A DNA stretch of 64,000 nt, taken from the NCBI GenBank assembly GCA_019637265.1, contig JAHBVY010000006.1:62001-126000 (forward strand). Direction: 5' to 3'. The first letter of the stretch is position 1; each line of letters begins with the position of its first letter. This document shows, piece after piece, positions 17,151 to 25,690 of the stretch. Below the pieces are notes generated by a model. The model had not been told where the DNA came from, did no database searches, and saw only the letters and a program-made list of their open reading frames with translations. The translations under genes and the position numbers were made by a program. This DNA is from Polyangiaceae bacterium (GTDB taxonomy: Bacteria; Myxococcota_A; Polyangia; Polyangiales; Polyangiaceae).

Positions 17151-18680
17151 TCACAGCGCTTCAAACAACTCTCCGATCTCCGCCGCGTAGCGTTTCCGCG
17201 CGGCATCGTGCGCCACGTGGCGGCCCTCCAGGACGCGCCACACGCCGCCGACCATCACTTGGCGCACGGGGGAGGCCCCGGGCGCGAACACCCAGCTGTC
17301 CAGCGCGCGGTCTTCGGTGCGCCCCAGGAGGCTTGGGTGCGCGCCGTCGAGCACCACCAGGTCCGCGTGGCAACCCGGCGCGAGGCGCCCCAACGCCATG
17401 CCGCTGCTCATCGCCATCCCGCCGCCCATCGTCTCAGCATGGCTGCCCATCGCCGCGCCGCTGCTCATTGCCATCCCACCGCCTAGCGCCTTCGCCCCAC
17501 CGCGCAGCGCCTCGCTGTACAGCCGCGCGCCGGTTCCGCGCGGCGGCGATGAGCGATCGGAGACGGCGCGCGCCCGCGTCGTGAGGCGCTGCCCATACTC
17601 CAAGAGCCGCAGCTCCTCGGCGGGACACACGCACACCTGACTGTCACTGCCGATCCCGAAGCTGCCGCCGAGGTCGAGCAGCTTCGGCAGCGGGAACAGC
17701 CCGTCGCCGAGGTTCGCCTCCGTGGTCGGGCACAGGCCGAGGGTGGCGCCCGCTCGCACCACGCCGCGGAGCTCCTCCTCGGTGACGTGGGTCGCGTGCA
17801 CCAGGCACCAACGCGCGTCCACCTCGTGCTCGCTGAGCAAAAGCTCTACCGGGCGCGCGCCGTGATGCGCCAGCGCCGCCTCCACCTCCGCCACCTGCTC
17901 CGCGACGTGAATATGTACTGGAACCTGATGATCGCTGGCGGCCGATGCGAGCACCGCCAAGATCTCCCGGCGCCCCTCGAGCGGCGCCGCGCGCAGGCTG
18001 TGCAGCGCGACCCCCAAGCTGACGAGCGGCCCGACCTCCGATTCGAGCGCCTGCAGCAGCCGCAAGTAGCGCTCGGGGCGATTGTAGAAGCGCCGCTGCT
18101 CGGGCGCGATCGGCGCCGCGCCGAAGCCCGAGGTCTCGTAATAGACAGGCAACAGGACGAGTCGCATCCCCGCGCCGCGCGCCGCCTCTGCCACGTGTCG
18201 CCCGAGCTCCGCCAAGTCGGCGTAGGGCTCACCCCCTGGGCCGTGATGCAGGTAGTGGAACTCGGCGGTGCTGGTGTAGCCGTGCTCCAGGAGCTCCACG
18301 TACAAGAGCTCGGCGATGGCGCTCACCTGCGAGGGTGAGAGCCGCTCGACGAACCGATACATCAGCTCACGCCAGCTCCAGAAGCTGTCCTGCCCCGCAG
18401 GCGAAGCGCGCTCCGTGAGCCCCGCCAGTGCGCGTTGGAACGCGTGCGAGTGGAGGTTGGGCATCCCCGGCGCGGTGATGCCCGGCAGCCACGTCGCCGC
18501 TTCATCGCCTGGCGGCACCTCGCGTCGCGCGCTCTCATCGCCTGGACGCCGCTCCCCCAGCGCCTCACCACCCAGCGCGCCCACCTCCGTCACCACGCCG
18601 GCCTCCACTCGGAGCCGCCCGGGTCGATGCCAGCGCTGCCCGTCGAACAGCTGCTCGCAGTGGTAGACGCCGGCGCTCAC
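17151..18680 (-). CDS. hutF: Formimidoylglutamate deiminase
   Basis: A 509-residue amidohydrolase converting N-formimidoyl-L-glutamate to N-formyl-L-glutamate and ammonia in histidine degradation. Family motifs: GMPNLHSHAFQRALAGL (zinc His pair), FWSWRELMYRF, TSTAEFHYLHH, VHIHVAEQ, ARWCLVHATH and GIGSDSQV. GTG 18680 gives a GTGA overlap with the hutG stop, preferred over the upstream ATG at 18725. An odd Met/Gly-rich insertion (GGGMAMSSG twice) sits just before LAPGCHADLVVLD; it comes from a 57-nt direct repeat at 17401-17483. Confidence 0.92.
   Translation of the reverse strand: MSAGVYHCEQLFDGQRWHRPGRLRVEAGVVTEVGALGGEALGERRPGDESARREVPPGDEAATWLPGITAPGMPNLHSHAFQRALAGLTERASPAGQDSFWSWRELMYRFVERLSPSQVSAIAELLYVELLEHGYTSTAEFHYLHHGPGGEPYADLAELGRHVAEAARGAGMRLVLLPVYYETSGFGAAPIAPEQRRFYNRPERYLRLLQALESEVGPLVSLGVALHSLRAAPLEGRREILAVLASAASDHQVPVHIHVAEQVAEVEAALAHHGARPVELLLSEHEVDARWCLVHATHVTEEELRGVVRAGATLGLCPTTEANLGDGLFPLPKLLDLGGSFGIGSDSQVCVCPAEELRLLEYGQRLTTRARAVSDRSSPPRGTGARLYSEALRGGAKALGGGMAMSSGAAMGSHAETMGGGMAMSSGMALGRLAPGCHADLVVLDGAHPSLLGRTEDRALDSWVFAPGASPVRQVMVGGVWRVLEGRHVAHDAARKRYAAEIGELFEAL
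17401..17483. repeat. Direct repeat inside hutF
   Basis: CCGCTGCTCATCGCCATCCC plus six more bases recurs 57 nt later with 2 mismatches in 26. It encodes the two GGGMAMSSG units. Confidence 0.8.
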
Positions 18681-19474
18681 GCGGGCCGCCACGTGGAGAG
18701 CGCCTGAGCCAGCTCTCGAAGGCACTTCGTGAGCCGCTCCGCGCGCGCCGGCTCGAAGCGATAAGGCGGCGCCTCATCCATGTAGCAAGCCTGCGCCATC
18801 TCGAGCTGCAGCGCGTGCACCCCGCGGCTCGGCTCACCGTAGCGCCGCGTGATGTAGCCGCCGGTGAAGCGCCCGTTCACCACGTAGCTCATCCCAGACG
18901 CCGCGAGCACCGCCGCCGCGCGCGCCGCGAGCTCATCGTCAGCGCTCCTGCCATGGTAGGTGCCCAGGTTCAGGTCAGGTAACCTGCCTTCGAAGAAGCG
19001 CGGTACCTGAGCGCGAATCGAGTGACCATCGAGCAGCACCGCGAAGCCGTGCGCCGCGTGGAGCCTGGCTAGCTCCGCGCGCAGCGCCGCGTGGTAAGGC
19101 ATGAAGTAGTGCTCCACGCGCCCCAAGATTTCCTGGGGGTTCGGCGTGGCGCCTTCGCGGTAGATGCGCTCGTCGGCGAAGGTGGTCAGCGGGCAGAGCT
19201 CCGTGGTGCGCTGCCCGGGGTACAGCGAGGTGCCCTCGGGGGCGCGGTTCAAGTCGATGACGTAGCGGCTCAGGCGCGCGCGGAGCACACTGGCCCCCAA
19301 ACCCGCTGCGAAGGCGTACAGGCGGTCCACGTGCCAGTCCGTGTCGGGCAGCGCGAGCGCGGCCTCCGTCAGCCGCTCGCCGAAGCCCGGGGGCAGCTCG
19401 GTGCCAGAGTGAGGTAAGCTGACGAGGAGCGGCGCCTCTCCCCGCGTCAGCTCGAACGTCGCCTGCGGAGGCAT
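18677..19474 (-). CDS. hutG: N-formylglutamate deformylase
   Basis: A 265-residue N-formylglutamate amidohydrolase, which releases formate and glutamate from the HutF product. Motifs: VSLPHSGTELP, DTDWHVDRLY, VIDLNRAPEGTSLYPGQRTT, GFAVLLDGHSI, NLGTYHGRSAD, GGYITRRYG and ALQLEMAQ. It is the upstream member of a two-gene operon with a GTGA overlap into hutF. The HutF/HutG pair implies the five-step route from histidine; hutH and hutU are not in the window. Confidence 0.93.
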   Translation of the reverse strand: MPPQATFELTRGEAPLLVSLPHSGTELPPGFGERLTEAALALPDTDWHVDRLYAFAAGLGASVLRARLSRYVIDLNRAPEGTSLYPGQRTTELCPLTTFADERIYREGATPNPQEILGRVEHYFMPYHAALRAELARLHAAHGFAVLLDGHSIRAQVPRFFEGRLPDLNLGTYHGRSADDELAARAAAVLAASGMSYVVNGRFTGGYITRRYGEPSRGVHALQLEMAQACYMDEAPPYRFEPARAERLTKCLRELAQALSTWRPA

Positions 19475-19676
19475 GAACGCCTCCTAGCACCCCTCGCGCG
19501 CGTCCGCCTCAGCGCTGCGCGCCGGCGTCTCGCCGTCAGTGTCCAGCGCTTTGCGCTCATCGCCGCTTGCAGCACCGCTCACCTCGCACGAGCCCTGCGT
19601 GCTGTGGCAGCGCCTTGCGGACAGTGGCTAGCGCCACGCCGCTCGTCGTGTGCTCCATGCGTCGCCTCTCGCCGCC

Positions 19677-20957
19677 TCAGCGCGGGCGGCCTTGCGCGAT
19701 CCAGCTCTCCACCAGTTGGACCTGCTCAGAGCTGAGCGCCGGCAGGCTGAGCGGCATCCCGCGCACCTCGCCGGGCTTCGCCCCGGCCTCCTCCGCCTGG
19801 CGCGCGAGCAGCGCCGCCACCAGGCGCGGCGTGCCATCAGCGGTCGGCTTGAAGGCGCTCACGCGCTCACCCTCGGTGTCCACCATCCCGCTCAGCAGCG
19901 CGGAGTAGCTCGCCAGGTTCAGGCGCCGCGGCTTGAACCCGAAGCCACCGGTGTTGCCGGGGCCGCCGTCACCGCGAGCCACTTGAGGATCCCCGTGGCA
20001 GTGCACGCAGGTCTTGCTGAACACCTCATCGAACACCTCTTGATAGCGCACCGGGCGGCTCAGCACCGCGAGCCGCTCCGGTACGGCGCGCTTGGGCGCC
20101 GCCTCGAGCGGCGTGTCGAACACGTACGCCGCGATGTCGCGCGCCTCCTGCTCGCTGAGGCTGGTGCTCGGCATCAGGGTGCTCTTCTTGATGCTGCTCG
20201 GGTCGCGGATCCAACGGATCGCCGACTCGCGCGGCATGCGCTCGCGCGCGAAGCGCAGATCGGGCGCCAGGAGCACGCCGCGCCGGGTGCGCTCGTCCGC
20301 TGATTTGGCGTCCGGCTGGGTGGCGAAGGCGGGCACGCCGGTCATCGTGTGGCAGCTCGGGCAGCCCTTCTGCTCCATCAGCGCGCGCCCCTTGGCGAGG
20401 TCGCCGCCGGCGAGCGGATCTTTCTGGGCGGGCGCGGGCGCGCCCTTCGTGAGGAAGGCGGCGATGTCGGTCGCCTGCTCCTCCGTCAACGCGAGGCGCG
20501 GCATCGACTGCTTCAAGTGGGGACGCAGGTCGTGCGGCGCGGTCAAGAAGGAGGCGAGCCAGCTCGCCTTGAAGCGCTGCGCCGAGCTCTGGAGGGAGGG
20601 GATGTCGCGGTAGGGCTCCACCACGGGCTGCCACTTCGCGAGCTCGGTCTTGGGCGCCTTGAAGGTGCCGTTCATGATATCCATGTGGCAATGGCCACAG
20701 TGCTGCTCGAGCGGCGATTGCACCAGCTCGGCCCCATCATGACAGCGGCCGCACTCGAAGGCCTGCGTCAGCGCCTCGCCGCGCGCGGCGTCGCCCTTCG
20801 GGTGCACCTCCGCTCGCGCCAGCTCCGGCGCCGCGCTCGCGCTAGGCCCAGGGGCTGGCGTGGCGTCCTCGGGGCTGGGCTTCTCACGGCAGCCCAGCCA
20901 AAGCGCGGCGGTGGTGGTCAGGGTCAAGAACCAAGTGAGGCGATGATTCCGTGTCAT
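19677..20957 (-). CDS. Tetraheme c-type cytochrome lipoprotein
   Basis: A 426-residue lipoprotein (signal ends ALWLGC) with four heme sites: CGRCH and CGHCH close together near the N-terminus, CPSCH in the middle and CVHCH in the last third. Each later heme is followed by a cytochrome-c-like segment (MPSTSLSEQEARDIAAYVF). It is probably an extracytoplasmic electron carrier; the partner is unknown. Its start is 29 nt after the stop of the upstream secreted protein gene, so the two are likely co-transcribed. Confidence 0.85.
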   Translation of the reverse strand: MTRNHRLTWFLTLTTTAALWLGCREKPSPEDATPAPGPSASAAPELARAEVHPKGDAARGEALTQAFECGRCHDGAELVQSPLEQHCGHCHMDIMNGTFKAPKTELAKWQPVVEPYRDIPSLQSSAQRFKASWLASFLTAPHDLRPHLKQSMPRLALTEEQATDIAAFLTKGAPAPAQKDPLAGGDLAKGRALMEQKGCPSCHTMTGVPAFATQPDAKSADERTRRGVLLAPDLRFARERMPRESAIRWIRDPSSIKKSTLMPSTSLSEQEARDIAAYVFDTPLEAAPKRAVPERLAVLSRPVRYQEVFDEVFSKTCVHCHGDPQVARGDGGPGNTGGFGFKPRRLNLASYSALLSGMVDTEGERVSAFKPTADGTPRLVAALLARQAEEAGAKPGEVRGMPLSLPALSSEQVQLVESWIAQGRPR

Positions 20958-20986
20958 GGCGCTCGACCCCGAACCTGCCGCGTCGC

Positions 20987-21670
20987 TCAGCCGTGGACGG
21001 CGCAGGTGGACTTATCCTTCGCCATCGCCTCGCAGCGCTCCATCGCGAGCTTGGTGCCCGCGCGGTCACCGCGCTTCTGGCGCAGGTGCGCGAGCGCTGC
21101 GTACCCCTCGGGGCTGGTCACCAAGTCGGCCTTGGCCAGCTCCTCCAAGATGCCGAGCGCCTCCTTCTCGCCGCCCTCCGTGCGCGCCAGCGCCTCCGCG
21201 AGCTCGGTGCGCGACTGCGGGTCGTTCTCCTGCGCCTCGGCGGTCTTACGCAGGATGTCCGTCGCCCAGGTGAGGTTCGTCTGGCGATCTTCCGCCGACT
21301 TCCCCAGCCAAGTGTCTTGGACGTGCGCCGGGAGCTGCCGCGCGGCGTCCAAGCGGCCATCCGTACGCGCCACGCTGAGCGCCAGCACGCGCAGCGCGCG
21401 GTTCACGAGCGGCTTGCTCGCGCTCATCTTCAGCGACTTGATGTGAGGCATCATGCGCACCACGCTGGCGGCGGCGTCGGTCGACTTCCCAGCGTCCATC
21501 AGGCGCTCCGCCTGCAGCACGCCGGGCACCCGCCAGTCGATTTGCTCCTCCACGATCGGCACCCAAGCGCCGCCGCAGGCCGACGCCTCGCGGGTGGTGG
21601 CGCCGACCATCAGGCTGGCAGCGGCGGTGAGGAGCAGGGTCTTGGCGAGGAGCTTGCGGGTGCGGGTCAT
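20987..21670 (-). CDS. Secreted helical-repeat (TPR-like) protein, unknown function
   Basis: A 227-residue protein with an Arg/Lys start, a hydrophobic core and a predicted cleavage after REASA, leaving CGGAWVPIVEEQ. The mature part is helical, with pairs such as RALRVLALSVARTDGRLDAA and GYAALAHLRQKRGDRAGTKL that look like degenerate TPRs. ATG 21670 is chosen over 21700 because AGGAG lies 11 nt upstream and the signal peptide begins there. It precedes the tetraheme cytochrome in an apparent operon and may help assemble or dock it (inference only). Confidence 0.7.
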   Translation of the reverse strand: MTRTRKLLAKTLLLTAAASLMVGATTREASACGGAWVPIVEEQIDWRVPGVLQAERLMDAGKSTDAAASVVRMMPHIKSLKMSASKPLVNRALRVLALSVARTDGRLDAARQLPAHVQDTWLGKSAEDRQTNLTWATDILRKTAEAQENDPQSRTELAEALARTEGGEKEALGILEELAKADLVTSPEGYAALAHLRQKRGDRAGTKLAMERCEAMAKDKSTCAVHG

Positions 21671-21692
21671 GGTGGGTGGTTCTCCTGGTGGC

Positions 21693-21780
21693 TTGGTCAA
21701 TCAGTGCGGCTTGGTGAGGCTGCTTGGTCAGTGGGGTTGGGTGAGGCGCGGCTCGGTCAATCGGTTTGGTGAGGTGCGGC
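21693..21780. repeat. Tandem repeats upstream of the TPR-like gene
   Basis: Three degenerate units of 28-31 nt: starts at 21693, 21724 and 21753, each TYGGTCAAT followed by GGTGAGGYGCGGC. They sit in the leader of the minus-strand operon. Confidence 0.65.
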
Positions 21781-22207
21781 TCGGGGATCAGGTGGGCGCA
21801 ACGCGCGAGCGATGGGGCCCTTTCAGCGTGAACTCAGAGACATCGTTCGAGGGGACCGGCCTGTGACACGGGGCGCGCGAATCAGTTCCCAAAGTTCGCC
21901 CTCTCGTGACCATGAGCCTCCCGTTGGGCCCTCGCGAAGGACCTATTCAAGCGCCGTGCCGACCCGCGGGGTGTCACCTCCTCGAGCCATGCCTGGGAAA
22001 ACCCGCGCGGATACGCGAGCCTTGGGTGGTGTTGCGGTGACCGAGCACTTCGGGGCGCCGTGTGACGCGTCACACGCCGCGTGTCTCACCGCCCACGAGT
22101 GACACCCCTTGCTGGGGTGGCCCGAGCGCTCGCCGGGCAGAGCGTTGCGTCGCCCCGACCACCCACGGGCTCGAACCTGCTGCTCACGGGGGTGGCCCTC
22201 GAAGGAG
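21781..22207. other. Non-coding stretch, no gene seen
   Basis: About 430 nt between the leader repeats and the 3' end of the EEP gene. No frame has convincing codon bias, and no RNA gene or strong hairpin is visible. It should contain the promoter of the TPR/cytochrome operon. Confidence 0.5.
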
Positions 22208-23041
22208 CTACAGCGCGAGCTCCACCGACAGCGGGAGGTGGTCGCTGGCCAGCGCCGTCGGGCCCTCCGTGTGTATCCGGGCGGAACCAGGCTGGTAGTG
22301 GCTTCGCGCCTTGGGGCTGAGCAGGGCGAAGTCGATGCGGTTCGAGTGCACGCCGGAGCGGTAGGTCGGCACCAGGGCGCCGCTCGGCTCCTGCTCCGCG
22401 GCGATGGGGTCCCACCAGTGTTCCGAGGCGCACAGCGGGGCGAGGCTCACGTCGCGCGGCGGCGCGTTGAAGTCGCCGAGCAGCACGCAGGGCTCGTGCA
22501 GGTGCTGCTGCATCAAGTGGGCTGCGGCGCGGGCTTCGGCGCTGCGGATGGCACCTGCGGTGTGGCGCATCCAGGGGTAGCTACGGAGCGACTTGAGGTG
22601 CGCCACGAAGACTCTCGCGAAGCCCCCCCCTTCTCCCTCGAGCGAGACGCGCGGTAAATCCCGCTGGAAACGCAGCGGGCTAAGCTGACCTTCGCGCGCT
22701 GCTTCACGATTCGGGTGATCGTGCAGCGGCTCTCCGTCAGGACACCTGAGCAACACGTCGCGATGCGACGCCACGTCGATGGGGCGCCGACTGAGCACCG
22801 CCAGGTGGATCCCGAGCCGCGAGTTGGTGGGGCAGAAGTGGGCGTGAGGGTAGGGCGCCGCGAGCAGCGACTGGAGCTCGACCAGGGCCTCCGGGCTGCC
22901 CACCTCTTGGAGAGCCAGGACGTCCGCCTGAAGGAGATCGATCACCTGCGCGACGGCGCGCCATGATCGGCGCGACTTCGGGTGACGTCCGCCGCGGCCC
23001 GCGAGGCACAAGAGGCGCACGTTGTAGGTGGCGAGGCGCAT
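22208..23041 (-). CDS. Endonuclease/exonuclease/phosphatase-family protein
   Basis: A 277-residue EEP-fold metal-dependent hydrolase. Motifs: LATYNVRLL (Asn), ALQEVGS (metal Glu), VAHLKSLRS, LLGDFNAPP (Asp/Asn) and LASDHLPLSVEL (Asp-His pair). The substrate (nucleic acid, phospholipid or other phosphodiester) cannot be told. No signal peptide is evident, so it is probably cytoplasmic. It has its own promoter region, divergent from the crotonase gene. Confidence 0.88.
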   Translation of the reverse strand: MRLATYNVRLLCLAGRGGRHPKSRRSWRAVAQVIDLLQADVLALQEVGSPEALVELQSLLAAPYPHAHFCPTNSRLGIHLAVLSRRPIDVASHRDVLLRCPDGEPLHDHPNREAAREGQLSPLRFQRDLPRVSLEGEGGGFARVFVAHLKSLRSYPWMRHTAGAIRSAEARAAAHLMQQHLHEPCVLLGDFNAPPRDVSLAPLCASEHWWDPIAAEQEPSGALVPTYRSGVHSNRIDFALLSPKARSHYQPGSARIHTEGPTALASDHLPLSVELAL

Positions 23042-23164
23042 CCGGCGGCCGCATCAAGGGCGCGCTTCGCCGCTGGGTCAAGCGCTCGCTCATCACGCGT
23101 TGGTCTGGGCCTCGAGCGTTGGGTTAGCCCATGGATCAGGCGTCATCGGCGGCAGCGTGGCTTG

Positions 23165-23182
23165 TTTTGGGGGGGGGTTGGC
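23165..23182. repeat. Dispersed-repeat copy
   Basis: TTTTGGGGGGGGGTTGGCTT between the divergent EEP and crotonase genes. It is in plus-reading orientation and not linked to a gene 3' end. Confidence 0.55.
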
Positions 23183-23267
23183 TTGCATCGGGGCGACGCT
23201 GCCCGGCGCTCGCTCATGCGCCCGAGCGGCGCTTGGTGTGGGGCGCGCCTCGTGGCACAAGGGCGCC

Positions 23268-23960
23268 ATGACCACCCACTATGAGCTGCAAGACGGCGTC
23301 GCCGTGATCCGCCTGGACGATGGTAAGGCGAACGCACTAGGTCAGGCGCGCGTCGCGGCGATCCAGGCGCACCTCGATCGCGCCGAGCAGGAGGCGAACG
23401 CGGTGCTCATCATGGGGCGTGAGGGGATGTTCTCCGCCGGGTTCGATTTGAAGGAGATGATGGCGGGGATCGAGAGCACCCGCGCGCTGGTGAAGGCGGG
23501 CGGTGAGCTGATGCTCAGGATCTTCATGTCGCCGCTGCCGGTGGTGGCGGCGTGCACCGGGCACGCGATGGCGGGCGGGGTGATCTTGCTCACCGCGTGC
23601 GATCTTCGGATCGGCGCCGAGGGGAGCTTCAAGATCGGGCTCAACGAGGTCTCGCTGGGGATGACGCCGCCCATGTACCTGGTGGGGCTGGCGCGGCATC
23701 GCCTGAGCCCCAAGTGGTACCCGCGCATCGTCTCCCAGAGTGAAATCGTTAGCCCAGCTGACGCCGTGGAGGCGGGGTGCCTCGACTTCACGGCGCCCCC
23801 CGAGGCGCTCCAGGAGCAAGCGCTCGGCGCCGCGCGGCGGCTGGGGGCGCTGCCGCGCAAGGCCTTCGTGGAGGCCAAGCGCCGTGAGCGGGGCGCGCTG
23901 GCCCAGGCGCTACGCGAGGGCCTGGACGAGGACCTGAAGACCGTCGTCATCGCGCCCTGA
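23268..23960 (+). CDS. Crotonase/enoyl-CoA hydratase-family protein
   Basis: A 230-residue single-domain crotonase. Oxyanion-hole motifs are FSAGFDLKEM and HAMAGGVILLTACDLRIG; FKIGLNEVSLGM covers the usual first catalytic Glu region. The second catalytic Glu of true enoyl-CoA hydratases is not clearly conserved, so isomerase, hydrolase or another acyl-CoA reaction is possible. The frame is open upstream, but the family N-terminus (YELQDGVAVIRLDD) follows ATG 23268. Confidence 0.85.
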   Translation: MTTHYELQDGVAVIRLDDGKANALGQARVAAIQAHLDRAEQEANAVLIMGREGMFSAGFDLKEMMAGIESTRALVKAGGELMLRIFMSPLPVVAACTGHAMAGGVILLTACDLRIGAEGSFKIGLNEVSLGMTPPMYLVGLARHRLSPKWYPRIVSQSEIVSPADAVEAGCLDFTAPPEALQEQALGAARRLGALPRKAFVEAKRRERGALAQALREGLDEDLKTVVIAP

Positions 23961-24040
23961 ATGATTGCCGCGAGGAAATATGATCGCGCTGACTTGGCTC
24001 GCGGCTGATGGGGCGCCGTGAATCGCCCATCGGAGGACCC

Positions 24041-24820
24041 ATGGCTGATCCCGATCTGACTGAAGCTCACCTGGACGATCGCTCTGAGGCGCCTGAGGGC
24101 GCAGTCTTTCCTGAAGGCGCAGCGGTCAATTCATCTGACGAAGTGGCCGTGCTGGAGACGGTGATGCGCCGGCGCCGCTCGGTGCGCGGCTTCTTGGAGA
24201 CGCCCGTCCCGGCGGGCACGCTGCGCTCCATCTTCGAGCTGGCCCAGACGGCGCCCTCGAACTGCAACGTGCAGCCGTGGCGTGTGTACCTCGCCTCGGG
24301 GGAGACCCGCGATCGCGTGCGGGCGGCGCTGCTCGGGGTGGTGGGCGCCGCGGGGGGGCCCGTGGAGCCACCGCGCCCCGACTTCGACCTCGGCGCCAGC
24401 TTCCAAGGGGAGTACCGGCGCCATCAGGTGGAGTGCGCCGTGGCGCTGTACCGCGAGATCGGGGTGGAGCGCGGCGACGCCGAGGGGCGCCTCAAGGCGT
24501 TTCAGCGCAACTACGCCTTGTTCGACGCGCCGCACGTCGCGTTCATCGGGATGGATAAGTCGTTCGGGCCCTCGGTGGTGGTGGACGTGGGGATCTACCT
24601 GGGCCAGCTGATGCTGCTGCTCACCGCGCATGGCATCGCCTGCTGCCCGATGGGCAGCCTCCGGAACTACCCCGATGTGGTCCGCGCCGAGCTGGGCGTC
24701 CCCGAAGAGATCGGCCTCTTGGTGGGGCTCTGCTTCGGCTATGAAGATCCGGCGGTCCCCGCCAACCGCACGCGCACCACCCGCGCCCCGGTCACCGACA
24801 ACGTGCGCTTCTTCGAGTGA
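24041..24820 (+). CDS. Nitroreductase-family FMN oxidoreductase
   Basis: A 259-residue protein. The core begins near residue 35 with VMRRRRSVRGFLETPVP and the FMN-binding block AQTAPSNCNVQPWRVY; the second half contains VGIYLGQLMLLLTAHGIACCP and VGLCFGYEDP. It likely reduces nitro- or quinone-type substrates using NAD(P)H. ATG 24041 is preceded by an ideal GGAGG 4 nt upstream, deciding it over ATG 24008. Confidence 0.9.
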   Translation: MADPDLTEAHLDDRSEAPEGAVFPEGAAVNSSDEVAVLETVMRRRRSVRGFLETPVPAGTLRSIFELAQTAPSNCNVQPWRVYLASGETRDRVRAALLGVVGAAGGPVEPPRPDFDLGASFQGEYRRHQVECAVALYREIGVERGDAEGRLKAFQRNYALFDAPHVAFIGMDKSFGPSVVVDVGIYLGQLMLLLTAHGIACCPMGSLRNYPDVVRAELGVPEEIGLLVGLCFGYEDPAVPANRTRTTRAPVTDNVRFFE

Positions 24821-24942
24821 TGTCCACCCGGTCGACCTCCTGTCCAGTCGCTTCCCGCTTATGGCTGCCTGCCTCGTGAGTTGGGCCGCGCCGCTCACGA
24901 TCTCCCAAGTGACCTCGCCTGCGTGAACCCTGAAGTGATCTC

Positions 24943-25599
24943 ATGTCCAAGAAGGTGCCCAAGAAGCCAGGCCCGGCGCTCATCAATCCGCTCAGCGTGA
25001 TGCGCAAGCAGTCGGGCACCCCCGCGGTGGATCACCCGACGGAGTTCATCCATGGCGGTCAGCCGTGGGACACCTCGCGCACCCGTCAGCGCGCCGAGGC
25101 GCGCGGCAAGGAGGCGGCGCTCAAGGACCTGGCGCTCGCCCTCATCCAGCTGTCGTCGCCGCGCCTCACCCGACTCCAGCTGCCGGAGGAGCTCGACTCT
25201 GCCGTACGCGTCGCCAAGACGATCCCCCCCTCCAAGGCCTGGCAGCGGCAGATCAAGCTGCTCGCGCGGCTGCTCGCCGAGGTGGACCACGAGGCGATCC
25301 AGCGTGACGTCGCCGACCCCACGCGTCGCCCGAAGTCAGTCAGCCCAGCTGATCGCTTCGCGACCGAGTGGCTCGCGCGGCTCACGGCGGAGGGGGACGA
25401 GGCGCTCATGGCGCTGTGCGCCGCGCACCCGGAGGCGCCCCGCCAAGAGCTGCGTCAGGCGCTGCGAGCCCACCGCGCGGGGCGCCCAGCCGCGGAGCGC
25501 AGCTTGCGCCAGCTGCTGGCGCCGCTCGCCCCACCCCAGCCGGAAGACGAAGAAGCTGATGGAGACGCCGTGGGCGATGACGTCAATAGCACTGACTGA
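24943..25599 (+). CDS. darP: Ribosome-associated protein DarP/YjgA (DUF615)
   Basis: A 218-residue protein matching the DUF615 layout: RAEARGKEAALKDLALALIQ, LRLTRLQLPEEL-like block, AVRVAKTIPPSKAWQRQIKLLARLLAEVD and a helical C-domain with HPEAPRQELRQALRAHRAG. DarP takes part in late 50S subunit maturation in proteobacteria. An acidic tail (about 15 residues) and a basic Lys/Pro N-terminus are extra. The RBS is weak and the gene stands alone. Confidence 0.85.
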   Translation: MSKKVPKKPGPALINPLSVMRKQSGTPAVDHPTEFIHGGQPWDTSRTRQRAEARGKEAALKDLALALIQLSSPRLTRLQLPEELDSAVRVAKTIPPSKAWQRQIKLLARLLAEVDHEAIQRDVADPTRRPKSVSPADRFATEWLARLTAEGDEALMALCAAHPEAPRQELRQALRAHRAGRPAAERSLRQLLAPLAPPQPEDEEADGDAVGDDVNSTD

Positions 25600-25690
25600 C
25601 GGGCCCGGGGGTCGAGTCCGCCCGGATGTCGTCCAGGCGATGCGCGTCAGCAGCGCTGCCCGATACGTCATCTAAACTGACGTTCGACCT

